NCBI RefSeq assembly: GCF_004801305.1
Contig: NZ_SSOD01000013.1
Coordinates: 82,494-146,493 of the forward strand
Direction: 5' to 3'
Length of the DNA stretch: 64,000 bases
DNA from: Pseudothauera rhizosphaerae
GTDB taxonomy: Bacteria; Pseudomonadota; Gammaproteobacteria; Burkholderiales; Rhodocyclaceae
Under the pieces are notes generated by a model. The model was not told where the DNA came from. It did no database searches and was given only the letters and a program-made list of their open reading frames with translations. A program made the position numbers and the translations under genes. Positions 34,787 to 44,500 of the stretch are shown here, piece by piece; within the stretch, counting starts at the first letter, position 1; each line of letters starts with the position of its first letter.

Positions 34787-36286
34787 TCATTCCGGCCGCC
34801 ATGCCCGGACACGACGCCGCGAAACGCCCACGACCAGCGCGATGCCGGCCACCAGCAGCAGGCCATTGACGACCCGGGCCGCCGGCAGTCCGGCCGGCCA
34901 GGACAGCGCATGGCCACAGGCCAGGCCGGCCAGCAACAGGCCGCCGCCGACCCGCAGTCGGTGACCGCAGCGCCATTCGTCGCGGCCGCGCACAGCGAGC
35001 AGGGCGGTACCCAGCGTCACCGCCCAGTAGACGGCCAGCGGCAGGACGTGGTCGGCGGTGCCGGCCAGGAGCGCGACCAGCGCCGCCGCCGCATAGGCCG
35101 GCAACTGCCCCCAGACCAGCGCCGTCCACAGCCTTTCCGCCGCCGGCAACGGACGCCCCTGGCCGCGGCGACGGGCCAGCCACAGCATCGGCCCGGTGGC
35201 GACGACGAGACACATGCCGAGGCCCAGCGCGACGTAGATCAGCTTCAGGCCGATGCCGCCGTAGGTGCCGAAATGCAGCGGCTGCAGCATCCCGTAGATG
35301 CGCATGCCGACGCTGCCGTCGGTGAAACCGGCCTTGGCCAGGAAATTCCCCTGCCCGTCGAAGGTCCAGCGTTCGTTGCGGGCCAGGTGGCGGGGCTCGG
35401 CGGTAGCGATGGAAACGAGCTGGCCGGCCGTGCCGACATGCTGGAAGACGACGCTGGTGATCGTCGCACCGGGCGTGCTCCGCTCGATTTCCCGCAGCAT
35501 CGGCACGGTCTCCGGCAGTGGCGCCGCGGCATGGTCGCTGCCCGGCTGCGGCCCGAGCAGCGCCGCGACCGCCCTGTCCTGGTCGCCCTGGTAGGCGGCC
35601 AGCGCCAGCAGCATGACGATCAACCCGGCCAGACCGAGCAGCGAACCGGTCAGCGACACGATCAGGTGGAAGGGCAAGGCCCAGACGCCGATGCGGTTGT
35701 GCAGGTCGGCAAGGCTCACCCGGCGCGAACCGCCCCGGCGCAGGCGGAAGGCGTCGCGGAAGATGCGGCGATGCGCGAGCAGGCCGGACAACAGGCTGGC
35801 CAGCAGCAGCGTGCCGACCGCGCCGACCGCCCAGGCACCGTAAGGCGCCGGCAGATGGAGATGGTAATGATGGTCACGCAGGAAGCGCGTCCACGGCGTC
35901 CGCGGCGGCGCCTGCAGACGGCCTTCGGCGTCGGCCAGCCATTCCAGTTCGACCGGCGCCCCGGGGCCGTCATGCTCGCCGAGTGCGAATACGCGCAGCC
36001 AGGGCAGTTCCGGAGTCGGGCCGAAGACGAACAGATCGTGATCGGCGCCCCCGGCGCGCGCCTCGGCAAAGGCGGCCGCGGCGACGCGGGCGTACAGCCC
36101 GGCGGCGGCGCTGTTCACCCGGGGCGCCGACGGCGCCTCCCATTGGGCGAACTCGTCCGCCAGCACGCTCAGCGTGCCGCTGACGCAGACCAGGTAGATC
36201 AAGGCTGCGAACACGATGCCCAGCCACTGGTGCGCCCCCAGCACGGCCTTGGTGAAGCTGCCCGGAATCGGGCTTGACAGCGGCAT
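34787..36286 (-). CDS. PepSY-associated transmembrane protein (FpvG-like siderophore reductase candidate)
   Basis: A 499-residue membrane protein from ATG 36286. The N-terminal helix (LGAHQWLGIVFAALIYLVCVSG), a conserved HxHxH-like segment (RDHHYHLHLP) and a LHNRIGVWALPFHLIVSLTG helix are typical of PepSY_TM proteins. About seven more hydrophobic helices follow, the last ones forming an unusual extended C-terminal domain. These proteins sit in TonB receptor operons and include ferrisiderophore reductases (FpvG). The histidines may bind haem. It is the final gene of the iron cluster. Confidence 0.85.
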   Translation of the reverse strand: MPLSSPIPGSFTKAVLGAHQWLGIVFAALIYLVCVSGTLSVLADEFAQWEAPSAPRVNSAAAGLYARVAAAAFAEARAGGADHDLFVFGPTPELPWLRVFALGEHDGPGAPVELEWLADAEGRLQAPPRTPWTRFLRDHHYHLHLPAPYGAWAVGAVGTLLLASLLSGLLAHRRIFRDAFRLRRGGSRRVSLADLHNRIGVWALPFHLIVSLTGSLLGLAGLIVMLLALAAYQGDQDRAVAALLGPQPGSDHAAAPLPETVPMLREIERSTPGATITSVVFQHVGTAGQLVSIATAEPRHLARNERWTFDGQGNFLAKAGFTDGSVGMRIYGMLQPLHFGTYGGIGLKLIYVALGLGMCLVVATGPMLWLARRRGQGRPLPAAERLWTALVWGQLPAYAAAALVALLAGTADHVLPLAVYWAVTLGTALLAVRGRDEWRCGHRLRVGGGLLLAGLACGHALSWPAGLPAARVVNGLLLVAGIALVVGVSRRRVRAWRPE

Positions 36287-36297
36287 TTCCCCTTCCT

Positions 36298-36861
36298 TCA
36301 ACGTCCGAGCACCACCGCCGCGGCCGCCCCGGTGGCCAGCACGAAGGCCAGCGTCGTCACGCCCGGACGCCGCAGCGCGATCGTCGCCACGATCATCGCC
36401 GCCCACAGAGACGGCACCGCCAGCCCACCGACGATCAGCCGGGTCTGCTCCTGGAAGGGCGCTTCGAGCGCGACCAGCAGGCCGAGCGACAGAGCCGCGA
36501 CGAAGGCCAGCGGACCGGCGAGCAGGCAGTAGGCCACGGCCCGCCACCGGCGTGCCGGACGCTTCCCGGCCATCGCCTGCGGCGGCGGCCGCTCGCGCAC
36601 GGCCCGCGCCGGCTGGCGTTCGCTCCGCGTCAGCAGGAAGGCGAGGGCCAGCAGCGAGCCGCTTTCGAACGCCAGCGCGGTGCCGATTTCGGCGCCGAAG
36701 GCCGAGATCCACAGCCCGGTCGAAGCCCCCCAGGCACACAGCACCGCCACGGCCGCCGGAACGCGCCTGCGGCCGCCGCGCCAGGCCCGCCACGCGATGA
36801 GCAGCCCGACCAGGGACAAGGCGACGGCGGCGACAACCGCCGCGACGGCCGGAACATTCAT
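36298..36861 (-). CDS. Small membrane protein of the iron-uptake cluster
   Basis: A 187-residue protein with about five hydrophobic helices (first: VPAVAAVVAAVALSLVGLLI) separated by a charged loop (RSERQPARAVRERPPPQ). It seems to be two short hydrophobic units in tandem, like the DUF3325 and DUF3649 proteins that accompany TonB/PepSY genes, but I cannot confirm that. It is 11 bp from each neighbour, so it is co-transcribed with the receptor and the PepSY gene. Confidence 0.7.
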   Translation of the reverse strand: MNVPAVAAVVAAVALSLVGLLIAWRAWRGGRRRVPAAVAVLCAWGASTGLWISAFGAEIGTALAFESGSLLALAFLLTRSERQPARAVRERPPPQAMAGKRPARRWRAVAYCLLAGPLAFVAALSLGLLVALEAPFQEQTRLIVGGLAVPSLWAAMIVATIALRRPGVTTLAFVLATGAAAAVVLGR

Positions 36862-36872
36862 CCGCCAGCCCG

Positions 36873-39353
36873 TCAGAACTGGTACTTCAGGCGCAAGCTG
36901 GCGTTGCGCGGCTCCTGCCAGAAGATTTCCAGGCCGCTTTCGGGCGGCGAGAAGTATTTCTCATCGAGCACGTTATTGACATTGAGCTGCAGCGACCATT
37001 GCTTGTCGATCTCGTAACGCGCCATCAGATCGACGACGGAATAGGCTTTCTGCTCCAGCTTCTTGCCGGTCAGGAACAGCGCATCCGCGTAGGTCCGGCT
37101 CTGCCAGCGGACGCCGCCGCCGACGGTGAGCCCGTTCCACGCGCCGGGCAGGCGGTAGCTGGTGAAGGCATTGAACTGCTGGCGCGGTATCAGGGAATTG
37201 ACGTCGGTGCCGCCGGCATCCTTGGCCCGGAACTTGGCATAGCCGATGCTCGCGTTCCAGCCCGGCCGGATCTCACCGGCGATCTCGACCTCGAACCCCT
37301 CGCTGACCACCCCGTCCACTTCGGCATAGGCGGTCTGTGGCGGGGTGATGCCGGAAATATAGCCGTTAACCTTGGCCACGTTCTCCTGCTGCATCTTGAA
37401 CACCGACAGGCTGGCGTTCAGGCGATTGTCGAAGAAGGCGCCTTTCAGGCCGACCTCGCGCGTGTTGCCCTCGACCGGCGCCAGTTGCTTGTTGCTCGCA
37501 TCGCGCTTGCTTTGCGGCTCGAAGATGGTGGTATAGCTGGCATAGGCCGACAGGTTGCGGGTCAGGTCGAAGACCAGGCCGGCGTAGGGAATCACCTCGT
37601 TCTCGGCCTTGAAATCGTTGTAGCGGTTCTTGTAATCGACGACGCCGTAGTCGATCACGCGGGTGCCGAGGATCAGCTTGAGCGGTTCGGCAAGGGAAAA
37701 CCGGCCGGCCAGAAACCACGCCTTCTGCGTGACCTTCTGGTCGATGTAGGTGCCGCCGCTGCCCACCGGATAGGTCCAGACCGGCTCGTAGCCGCTACCG
37801 TCCCAGGTGTACAGATTCGGCGCAGGGAAGACCAAGGTACTGGTATTGCCCGGATTGCCGACCGTCGTCAGACGTTCGTCGGAATGGTCGTAGCCGAAGG
37901 CCACTTGATGATCGCGGCCGAACAACTGGAATTCGCCTTCGACCTGGACGTTGACGTCTTCCTTGGTGTTATCGACGTAATAAAGCCCGGCATACCCCGA
38001 CATCGGCATGCTGTAAGTGAAACCGGGGAACAGTTCCATATGGATGAAGGACGTCCCGAGCACCGGATGGAGGGAACCATACTGGTAGAAATTGGCGATC
38101 TTCGCCTCCGAATTGCGGTCGCCCCGGGTATAGCCGGCCTTCACCCGCCAGCCGTTGCCGAAGTCGTGCTCGCCGCGGACGAACCAGTTGGTGTAGTCGG
38201 CATCCCAGTACGACCACTCCGGCGCCGTGGTCATGCTGCGGCGCCAGTTCGACTGGACGGCATCGTTGGCGTTGGTGGCGAGCCAGCCGGGAATGCCGCC
38301 CCAGGTCGGGCTGTCGGTATGGTTGTCCTGATGGCTGATCCCGGCCGCCAGCAGCGAGCGGTCGCCGATGTCCTGCTCGACCGTGGCGTAGAAGATCTGC
38401 TCCCGGTTCTTCAGGCGATCGATGTAGCTCTTGCCCTCGTCGTAATCGGCGACGAAGCGCACCCGGGTCGAGCCGCTGCCGGTCAGGGGCGTGCTGACGT
38501 CCGCCGTCACGCCGCGTTGCGACCAGCTCCCGACCTCGGCCGAGACCGAACCCTTGAACACCCTGCTGTCCGCCCGCTTGCGCACCATGTTGATGACCGC
38601 CGACGGATTGCCGACGCCGGTCATCAGGCCGTCCGAACCGCGCAGGATCTCGACGCGGTCGTAGATCGCCGTGTTGCTGAACACCTCGCCGGCGCTCCAT
38701 TGTTCATCGATGCCGGTGGGCGCGCCGTCGATCAGATAGTTGGTGATGTTGAAACCCCGCGCGAACAGGCTGCCGCGGTTGCTTTCGTAGCGATTCAGCG
38801 ACAGTCCAGTCGCCTGCTCGATGACGTCGAACAAGCGGTCGATCTTGCGGTCCTCGATCAACTGGCTGCTGATGATGCTGATCGACTGCGGCGTATCGCG
38901 CAGGGTTGCGTTGAACGGCAGCGCCGTAGTGCCGACGTTGCTGCCGTAGCGGCCGCTGCCCTCGGTGGTGGCGTTGCGTTCGACGGAGGCGGTGACGGTC
39001 ACCGGCGCCAGCATCGCTCCGGAGTCATCCGTCGCCGCGGCCCTGATCACGATGGCCGGGCCTTCCTGCGTCGCCACCAGGCCGCTGCCGGCGAGCAGTT
39101 GATCGACCGCCTCGCGCGGCGTCAGCTTGCCGGCAACGGCCGGAGCGGTCTTGCCGGCGACCAGCGCCGGCGGGAACAGCAGTTGCAAATCGGCCTGGCG
39201 GGCAAGTTCATTGAGCGCCTGACCAAGCGGCTGCGCCGCGATCGAAACCTCGACCGGCGCGACGCCGGCCGTCTGGGCCATCAACGGACCAGGGCCTGCG
39301 GCGAGAAGAATGGCCAGGGCCAGGGAGGCGATGGAAGAACCCGATTGCTGCAT
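36873..39353 (-). CDS. TonB-dependent siderophore receptor with STN signalling domain
   Basis: An 826-residue outer-membrane receptor. Signal peptide ends near GPLMAQ. An N-terminal STN domain (about 34-105; SIAAQPLGQALNELARQADL) signals to a FecR-type anti-sigma factor. A plug domain follows (DTPQSISIISSQLIEDRK), then a 22-strand barrel ending in the canonical aromatic residue (SLRLKYQF). The layout is like FpvA, FecA and FhuE. The ligand cannot be told from sequence; a ferric siderophore is likely. A 31-bp inverted repeat containing a Fur-like core lies upstream. Regulated by the FecI/FecR pair encoded immediately upstream. Confidence 0.93.
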   Translation of the reverse strand: MQQSGSSIASLALAILLAAGPGPLMAQTAGVAPVEVSIAAQPLGQALNELARQADLQLLFPPALVAGKTAPAVAGKLTPREAVDQLLAGSGLVATQEGPAIVIRAAATDDSGAMLAPVTVTASVERNATTEGSGRYGSNVGTTALPFNATLRDTPQSISIISSQLIEDRKIDRLFDVIEQATGLSLNRYESNRGSLFARGFNITNYLIDGAPTGIDEQWSAGEVFSNTAIYDRVEILRGSDGLMTGVGNPSAVINMVRKRADSRVFKGSVSAEVGSWSQRGVTADVSTPLTGSGSTRVRFVADYDEGKSYIDRLKNREQIFYATVEQDIGDRSLLAAGISHQDNHTDSPTWGGIPGWLATNANDAVQSNWRRSMTTAPEWSYWDADYTNWFVRGEHDFGNGWRVKAGYTRGDRNSEAKIANFYQYGSLHPVLGTSFIHMELFPGFTYSMPMSGYAGLYYVDNTKEDVNVQVEGEFQLFGRDHQVAFGYDHSDERLTTVGNPGNTSTLVFPAPNLYTWDGSGYEPVWTYPVGSGGTYIDQKVTQKAWFLAGRFSLAEPLKLILGTRVIDYGVVDYKNRYNDFKAENEVIPYAGLVFDLTRNLSAYASYTTIFEPQSKRDASNKQLAPVEGNTREVGLKGAFFDNRLNASLSVFKMQQENVAKVNGYISGITPPQTAYAEVDGVVSEGFEVEIAGEIRPGWNASIGYAKFRAKDAGGTDVNSLIPRQQFNAFTSYRLPGAWNGLTVGGGVRWQSRTYADALFLTGKKLEQKAYSVVDLMARYEIDKQWSLQLNVNNVLDEKYFSPPESGLEIFWQEPRNASLRLKYQF

Positions 39354-39366
39354 GCGTCGATCTCCG

Positions 39367-39397
39367 AACAGTAGTGCAAACGATAATCACTACTGTT
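39367..39397. promoter_or_regulatory. Inverted repeat / Fur-box-like site upstream of TonB receptor
   Basis: AACAGTAGTG-N11-CACTACTGTT is a perfect 10-bp inverted repeat 14 bp before the receptor ATG. The interior, CAAACGATAATCACTAC, matches the 19-bp Fur consensus at about 13 positions by eye. Confidence 0.5.
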
Positions 39398-39462
39398 GAA
39401 GTCGCATGAGCCGGCCGAACCCTCATGTCGGCGGGAAAGTTTTTTTTGCGCCCGGTGCCAGT

Positions 39463-40593
39463 TCAATCCACGCCGACGATCTCGACCATCTCGCCCCGCC
39501 GTTCCAGCCTGACCGGCAGCAGCAGCGGCAGCGTGCGGGCAAAGGCGGCGGTCTGCCGCAGGTCAAAGCTGCCGCCCAGGCGCAACGCGGCGACCTCCGG
39601 ATCGCGCACGACCAGTCCGGTACGGCCGTAGCGCTCGAACTCGGCCAGCGCCTCGGCCAGCGGCGTGTCGTCGAAGCTGACGCGGTCGCTGCGCCAGGCG
39701 CCGACACCCGCGGCGGGCAAACTGACGACCTCGGCCAGGCGCCCCCCGTCATCGACGGTGACCCCCTGCCCGGCGCCCAGCGCCACGCTGGCCCCACCGA
39801 CCGGCATGATGTTCCGGCCGGCAACCCGGACGTCGCCCGATTCGACGGAGACGACCGTTTTCCCGGCGGCGAGCCCGACCTGGGTATGGCGCACCGAAAA
39901 ACGGGTGCCGACGACGGTGATGCGGGAAGCGCCGGCAAGCACGGCGAAGGGCCGGTCGCGGTCGCCCTGCACGGTAAACATCACCTGGCCGTCGGCCAGG
40001 CGGACTTCGCGGCGCTGCCGGTAGAGGCGAACCTCGACATGCGTGGTGGTGTCGAGTTGCAGCACGCTGCCGTCGGGCAATTCGACATCGCGCTGCTGGC
40101 CCCGCCCGGTCGTATAGCTGGCGGTGAACACCGGCGGGTCGAACCACTGCCCCCAGCCCAGCCAGGCGCCGCCGGCGACGACGAGAACGGCGGCGGCCGC
40201 GGCCAGTTGCCGGGCAAGACCGCCGAACGCCCCGGTCCACGGCCGGCGGCGGCCCGCCGCCGACAGCCCGGCGGGGACGGCCTGGGCATGCGGACGGGCG
40301 GCAGCGTCGGCCAGGCCGGCGCGGAGCGTGCGCACGGCCTCCTCCGGCAGGGCGCGCACCCTTTCGAGGCTCCGCTCCATGCCCGCGTAGGCCCGCCCGT
40401 GCGCCGGATCGGCATTCAGCCAGGCCGCGAACTCGGCCGCGGCCGCCGCGTCGAGGCCGCCATGACTGCGCGTGGCCCACATCGCGGCCTCCCGGTCGAC
40501 CGCACTCCACTGCTCGACATCGTCGTCGAACATACAGACATCGGCGTCATGCGGAGGCATCGTTTCGGCCATCGGAAAGCATGGGGATTTCAT
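39463..40593 (-). CDS. fecR: FecR-family anti-sigma factor / sigma regulator
   Basis: A 376-residue protein. The N-terminal cytoplasmic domain (about 25-100; AAMWATRSHGGLDAAAAAEF) resembles DUF4880. A single membrane helix (LAAAAAVLVVAGGAWLGWG, near 128-148) is followed by a periplasmic FecR domain (RDVELPDGSVLQLDTTTHVE) and a C-terminal secretin/TonB-like segment (FDDTPLAEALAEFERYG). It relays receptor occupancy to the sigma factor encoded just upstream. Confidence 0.92.
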   Translation of the reverse strand: MKSPCFPMAETMPPHDADVCMFDDDVEQWSAVDREAAMWATRSHGGLDAAAAAEFAAWLNADPAHGRAYAGMERSLERVRALPEEAVRTLRAGLADAAARPHAQAVPAGLSAAGRRRPWTGAFGGLARQLAAAAAVLVVAGGAWLGWGQWFDPPVFTASYTTGRGQQRDVELPDGSVLQLDTTTHVEVRLYRQRREVRLADGQVMFTVQGDRDRPFAVLAGASRITVVGTRFSVRHTQVGLAAGKTVVSVESGDVRVAGRNIMPVGGASVALGAGQGVTVDDGGRLAEVVSLPAAGVGAWRSDRVSFDDTPLAEALAEFERYGRTGLVVRDPEVAALRLGGSFDLRQTAAFARTLPLLLPVRLERRGEMVEIVGVD

Positions 40594-40654
40594 CGGTTAT
40601 GGCACATATCGTCGCATGAAAGGGACACCGGCCCCAATCGCCGGAAAAGCGGAA

Positions 40655-41191
40655 TCATGTCTTCCGGCCGTCCTTCCGCCCTTCCGCAAGCTGCCCCGGC
40701 ACGCCTTCGAGCTGGCGCTCGCAGGCGCGGCAGGCCAGACGGCCCCTGGCGACGTGCTTCTCGACCATGCTCACCGTCATGCCCAGCAATTCCCCGATCT
40801 GCGCATAGGGCAGATTGTCGAAGACATGCAGCATGAACACCTCGCGGCAGCGCGGCGGCAGCCCGGCAATCGCCGTCATGTAGGCGGCGACCGCCTGCTT
40901 CGAGGCCAGGATCGCTTCCGGCTGCTGCTGCACCGGCAACGCCGGCTGCCCGGCCTCCTCCAGAATCTCCAAGGTTTCGTGCGCCCGCACCTGGCCGCGC
41001 CGGTACTGGTCGACCATCACATGGCGCGCGGTCTGGAACAGCAGTGCCCGCGGCTCCAGAACCGGCGTCCCCGCCTGCTCGACGGCCAGAAAACGCGCAT
41101 AGCTTTCCTGGACGACATCGGCCGCAGTCTCCCGATCCTTGATGATGCGGGCACAAAAATTCAGCAGCTCTCGGTAGTAACGGGTGATCAC
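40655..41191 (-). CDS. fecI: ECF sigma factor, FecI type
   Basis: A 178-residue ECF sigma factor. Region 2 (ETAADVVQESYARFL, then RHVMVDQYRRG) and region 4 (LPPRCREVFMLHVFDNLPYA, HVARGRLAC) are intact. The start is GTG 41191 (ITRYYRELLNFCAR). It directs transcription of the TonB receptor operon. Upstream at 41381-41399 is a Fur-box-like sequence, so iron control is expected. Confidence 0.92.
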   Translation of the reverse strand: MITRYYRELLNFCARIIKDRETAADVVQESYARFLAVEQAGTPVLEPRALLFQTARHVMVDQYRRGQVRAHETLEILEEAGQPALPVQQQPEAILASKQAVAAYMTAIAGLPPRCREVFMLHVFDNLPYAQIGELLGMTVSMVEKHVARGRLACRACERQLEGVPGQLAEGRKDGRKT

Positions 41192-41380
41192 GAAATATCC
41201 AGCAGCTCGGCGTGAGTGAATCGAACGGCAGGCTGGCTGGAGATATGGCTGACCTGATCAAATCAAAAAGAATCAATCAAATAGCTATTTGCTGAACGTA
41301 CCGGACGTACTCATGCTTGAATCCCACAGACCATTCGCAAAGTCGGCGAGCCAACACTACTTTCGGGAAAGTCAGGACTG

Positions 41381-41399
41381 TTGAACGATAATCGTTCTC
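41381..41399. promoter_or_regulatory. Fur-box-like site upstream of fecI
   Basis: TTGAACGATAATCGTTCTC contains the perfect palindrome GAACGAT-A-ATCGTTC and the GATAATC core; about 13 of 19 positions match the Fur consensus by eye. It is about 190 bp upstream of the GTG of fecI. Confidence 0.55.
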
Positions 41400-41454
41400 T
41401 ATTGTTGCATCGACTCTTGTGGTTGGCAAACCGGCGGCGCGGGTCGAGCGGCCA

Positions 41455-41471
41455 GGCCGCCCTGGGCGGCC
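41455..41471 (-). terminator. Hairpin downstream of the DUF3683 gene
   Basis: GGCCGC-CCTGG-GCGGCC is a small GC hairpin 49 bp beyond the stop of the leftward 41520-45386 gene. No T-run follows, so its function as terminator is tentative. Confidence 0.35.
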
Positions 41472-41519
41472 GTTCATGCAACGGGGGGACGCGGTATCGC
41501 GCCCGTCCCCTCGCAGGGC

Positions 41520-44500
41520 TTACAGCAACACCCGCTCGATCCCGCCGCTGTTGGCCCGCGCCACGTAGTCCGGCAGCCAGTTCTCGCCCAGGATGTGCTT
41601 CGCCAGTTCCACCACGATGTAGTCCGGCTCCACGCCGCCCGCGTCGTTGGCGTAGCGGTGCAGGCCCTGCAGGCAGCTCGGGCAGGAGGTGAGGATCTTC
41701 ACCCGGGCGTCCGCGTCGCCGTCGCGCAGCTTGGCCGCGCCCTTCTCGATCTCTTCCTGCTTGCGGAAGCGCACCTGGGTGGAGATGTCGGGGCGCGCCA
41801 CCGCCAGGGTGCCGGATTCGCCGCAGCAGCGGTCGGAGAGGTCCACCCGCGTGCCCATCAGCTCGTTGGCCACCTTGATGCCCTGGTACTGCTTCATGGG
41901 CGTGTGGCAGGGCTCGTGGTACATGTATTTGGCGCCTTGCACGCCGTCCAGCTTCACGCCCTTCTCCATCAGGTACTCGTGGATGTCGAGCAGGCGGCAA
42001 CCGGGGAAGATCTTCTCGAATTCGTACTTCTGCAACTGGTCCATGCAGGTGCCGCAGGACACGATCACGGTCTTGATGTCGAGGTAGTTCAGCGTATTGG
42101 CGACGCGGTGGAAGAGCACGCGGTTGTCGGTGGTGATCTTCTGGCCCTTGTCTTCCTCGCCGGCCGCGGTCTGGGGGTAGCCGCAGCACAGATACCCCGG
42201 CGGCAACACGGTCTGGGCGCCCACGTGGTAGAGCATGGCCTGGGTCGCCAGCCCCACCTGGCTGAACAGGCGCTCCGAGCCGCAGCCGGGGAAGTAGAAC
42301 ACCGCATCCGTGTCACCGTTGGCCTTGCGCGGATCGCGGATCACCGGGATGACCTTGTCGTCCTCGATGTCCAGCAGCGCGCGGCTGGTCTTCTTGGGCA
42401 GGTTGCCCGGCATGGGCTTGTTGATGAAGTGGATGACCTGCGCCTTCAGCGCAGGCTTGCCCAGCGTGGCCGGCGGCGCCTTGACCTGGGGCTGCACCAG
42501 GCCCAGCTTCTTGCCCAGGTCGTGGGCGAAGCGCTGCGCCTTGTAGCCCCAGCCGATCATGCCGGTGCGGATCAGCTTGATCGTGGCCGGGTCCTTGATG
42601 GTGAGGAAGGCCATGGCCGCGGCCTTGCCGGGGTTGAAGGACTTCTTGCCCTGCTTGCGCAGCAGGTTGCGCATCTTGATCGACACGTCGCCGAAGTCGA
42701 TGTCCACCGGGCAGGGTTTCTCGCACTTGTGGCACACGGTGCAGTGGTCGGCCACATCCTCGAACTCGGCCCAGTGCGCCAGCGACACGCCGCGGCGGGT
42801 TTGCTCTTCGTACAGGAAGGCTTCCACCAGCAGCGAGGTGCTGAGAATCTTGTTGCGCGGCGAGTAGAGCAGGTTGGCGCGCGGCACGTGGGTGGAGCAC
42901 ACCGGCTTGCACTTGCCGCAGCGCAGGCAGTCCTTGATGTCGTGCGCGATGTCGCCGATCTCGGTCTGCTCCATGATGAGGGACTCGTGCCCCATCAGGT
43001 TGAAGCTGGGGGTGTAGGCGTTGGCGAGGTTGCCGCCCTTCATCAGCTTGCCGCGGTTGAAGCGGCCGTCCGGGTCCACCTTCTGCTTGTAGGCCCAGAA
43101 GTTGGCCATCTCGGCTTCGGTGAGGTAGTCGAGCTTGGTGATGCCGATGCCGTGCTCGCCGGAGATCACCCCGTCCAGGCTGCGCGCCAGCGCCATGATG
43201 CGGTCCACCGCGCGGTTGGCGGTCTGCAGCATCTCGTAGTGGTCGGAGTTCACCGGGATGTTGGTGTGCACGTTGCCGTCGCCGGCGTGCATGTGCAGGG
43301 CGACGAACACGCGGCCGCGCAGCACCTGCTTGTGCAGTTCCACGATCTTCGCCAGCACGGGGCGGAAGAGCACGCCGTCGAAGATCTTGTCCAGGCGCGG
43401 CTTGAGTTCCTCCTTCCACGACACGCGGATGGAGTAGTCCTGCAGGCGGTGGAAGAGCCTCGGGTTTTCAGCCCGGTTGGTCAGTTCGCCCGCCACCACG
43501 CCGTAGGACGCGAAGCGCGTCTCGGCCTCGGCCAGCGGCAGGTCCAGGTTGTCCAGCAGCCATTCCCAGCGCAGGCGCACCGCCTCCACGTAGTTCAGCG
43601 CCGCGTCGCGGCGGTCGCCGATGAGTTCGTCGGCGGAGAGGTTGGCGTCGCCCTGGTCCAGGGGCAGCTCGCCAGCGAGGAAACCGGCCAGCGTCTCGCA
43701 CAGTTCCAGCTTGTTACGGATGGAGAGCTCGATGTTGATGCGCTCGATGCCGTCGCAGTATTCGCCCATGCGCGGCAGCGGGATGACCACGTCCTCGTTG
43801 ATCTTGAAGGCGTTGGTGTGGCGCGAGATGGCCGCGGTGCGCGAGCGCTCCAGCCAGAAGCGCTTGCGCTGCTCGGGGCTGACGGCGATGAAGCCCTCGG
43901 CGCCGCGCACGTTGGTCATGCGCACCACTTCGGAGGCGGCGGTCATCACCGCGTCCTCGTCGAAGCCGACGATGTCGCCGATCAGCACCATCTTGGGCCG
44001 GCCGTGGCGCTTGGCCTTGGTGGTGTAGCCCACCGCCTTCACGTAGCGCTCGTCCATGTGCTCCAGGCCGGCGAGCTGCACGCCCGCGGCGTGGCCCGCG
44101 CCGCCCGGCTTGAACCAGTCCGTGATCTCGACGATGGCCGGCACCGCCTCGCGTACCTGGCCGAAGAATTCCAGGCAGACGGTGCGGGTGACGGGCGGCA
44201 TCTTGTGCAGCACCCAGCGCGCGGCCACGATGAGGCCGTCGGTGCCTTCCTTCTGCACCCCCGGCACGCCGCCGAGGAACTTGTCGGTGACGTCCTTGCC
44301 CAGCCCGTCCTTGCGGCACGCCGCGCCCGGCATGGCGAGGATTTCCTCGCCCAGCGGCGCGTAGCTCAGGCCGTCGAAGCGGCGCAGGCGGAAATGCACC
44401 GTCTCCTGTTCGTGGATCTTGCCGAAGTTGTGGCCCAGGCGCTCCACTTCCAGCCAGTTGCCGTCCGGCGTGACCATCTTCCACCACGCCAGGTTGTCCA

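Noticed and set aside
41277..41477. 66-codon minus-strand frame before fecI
   Set aside because: No family resemblance, crosses the Fur-like site and promoter region.
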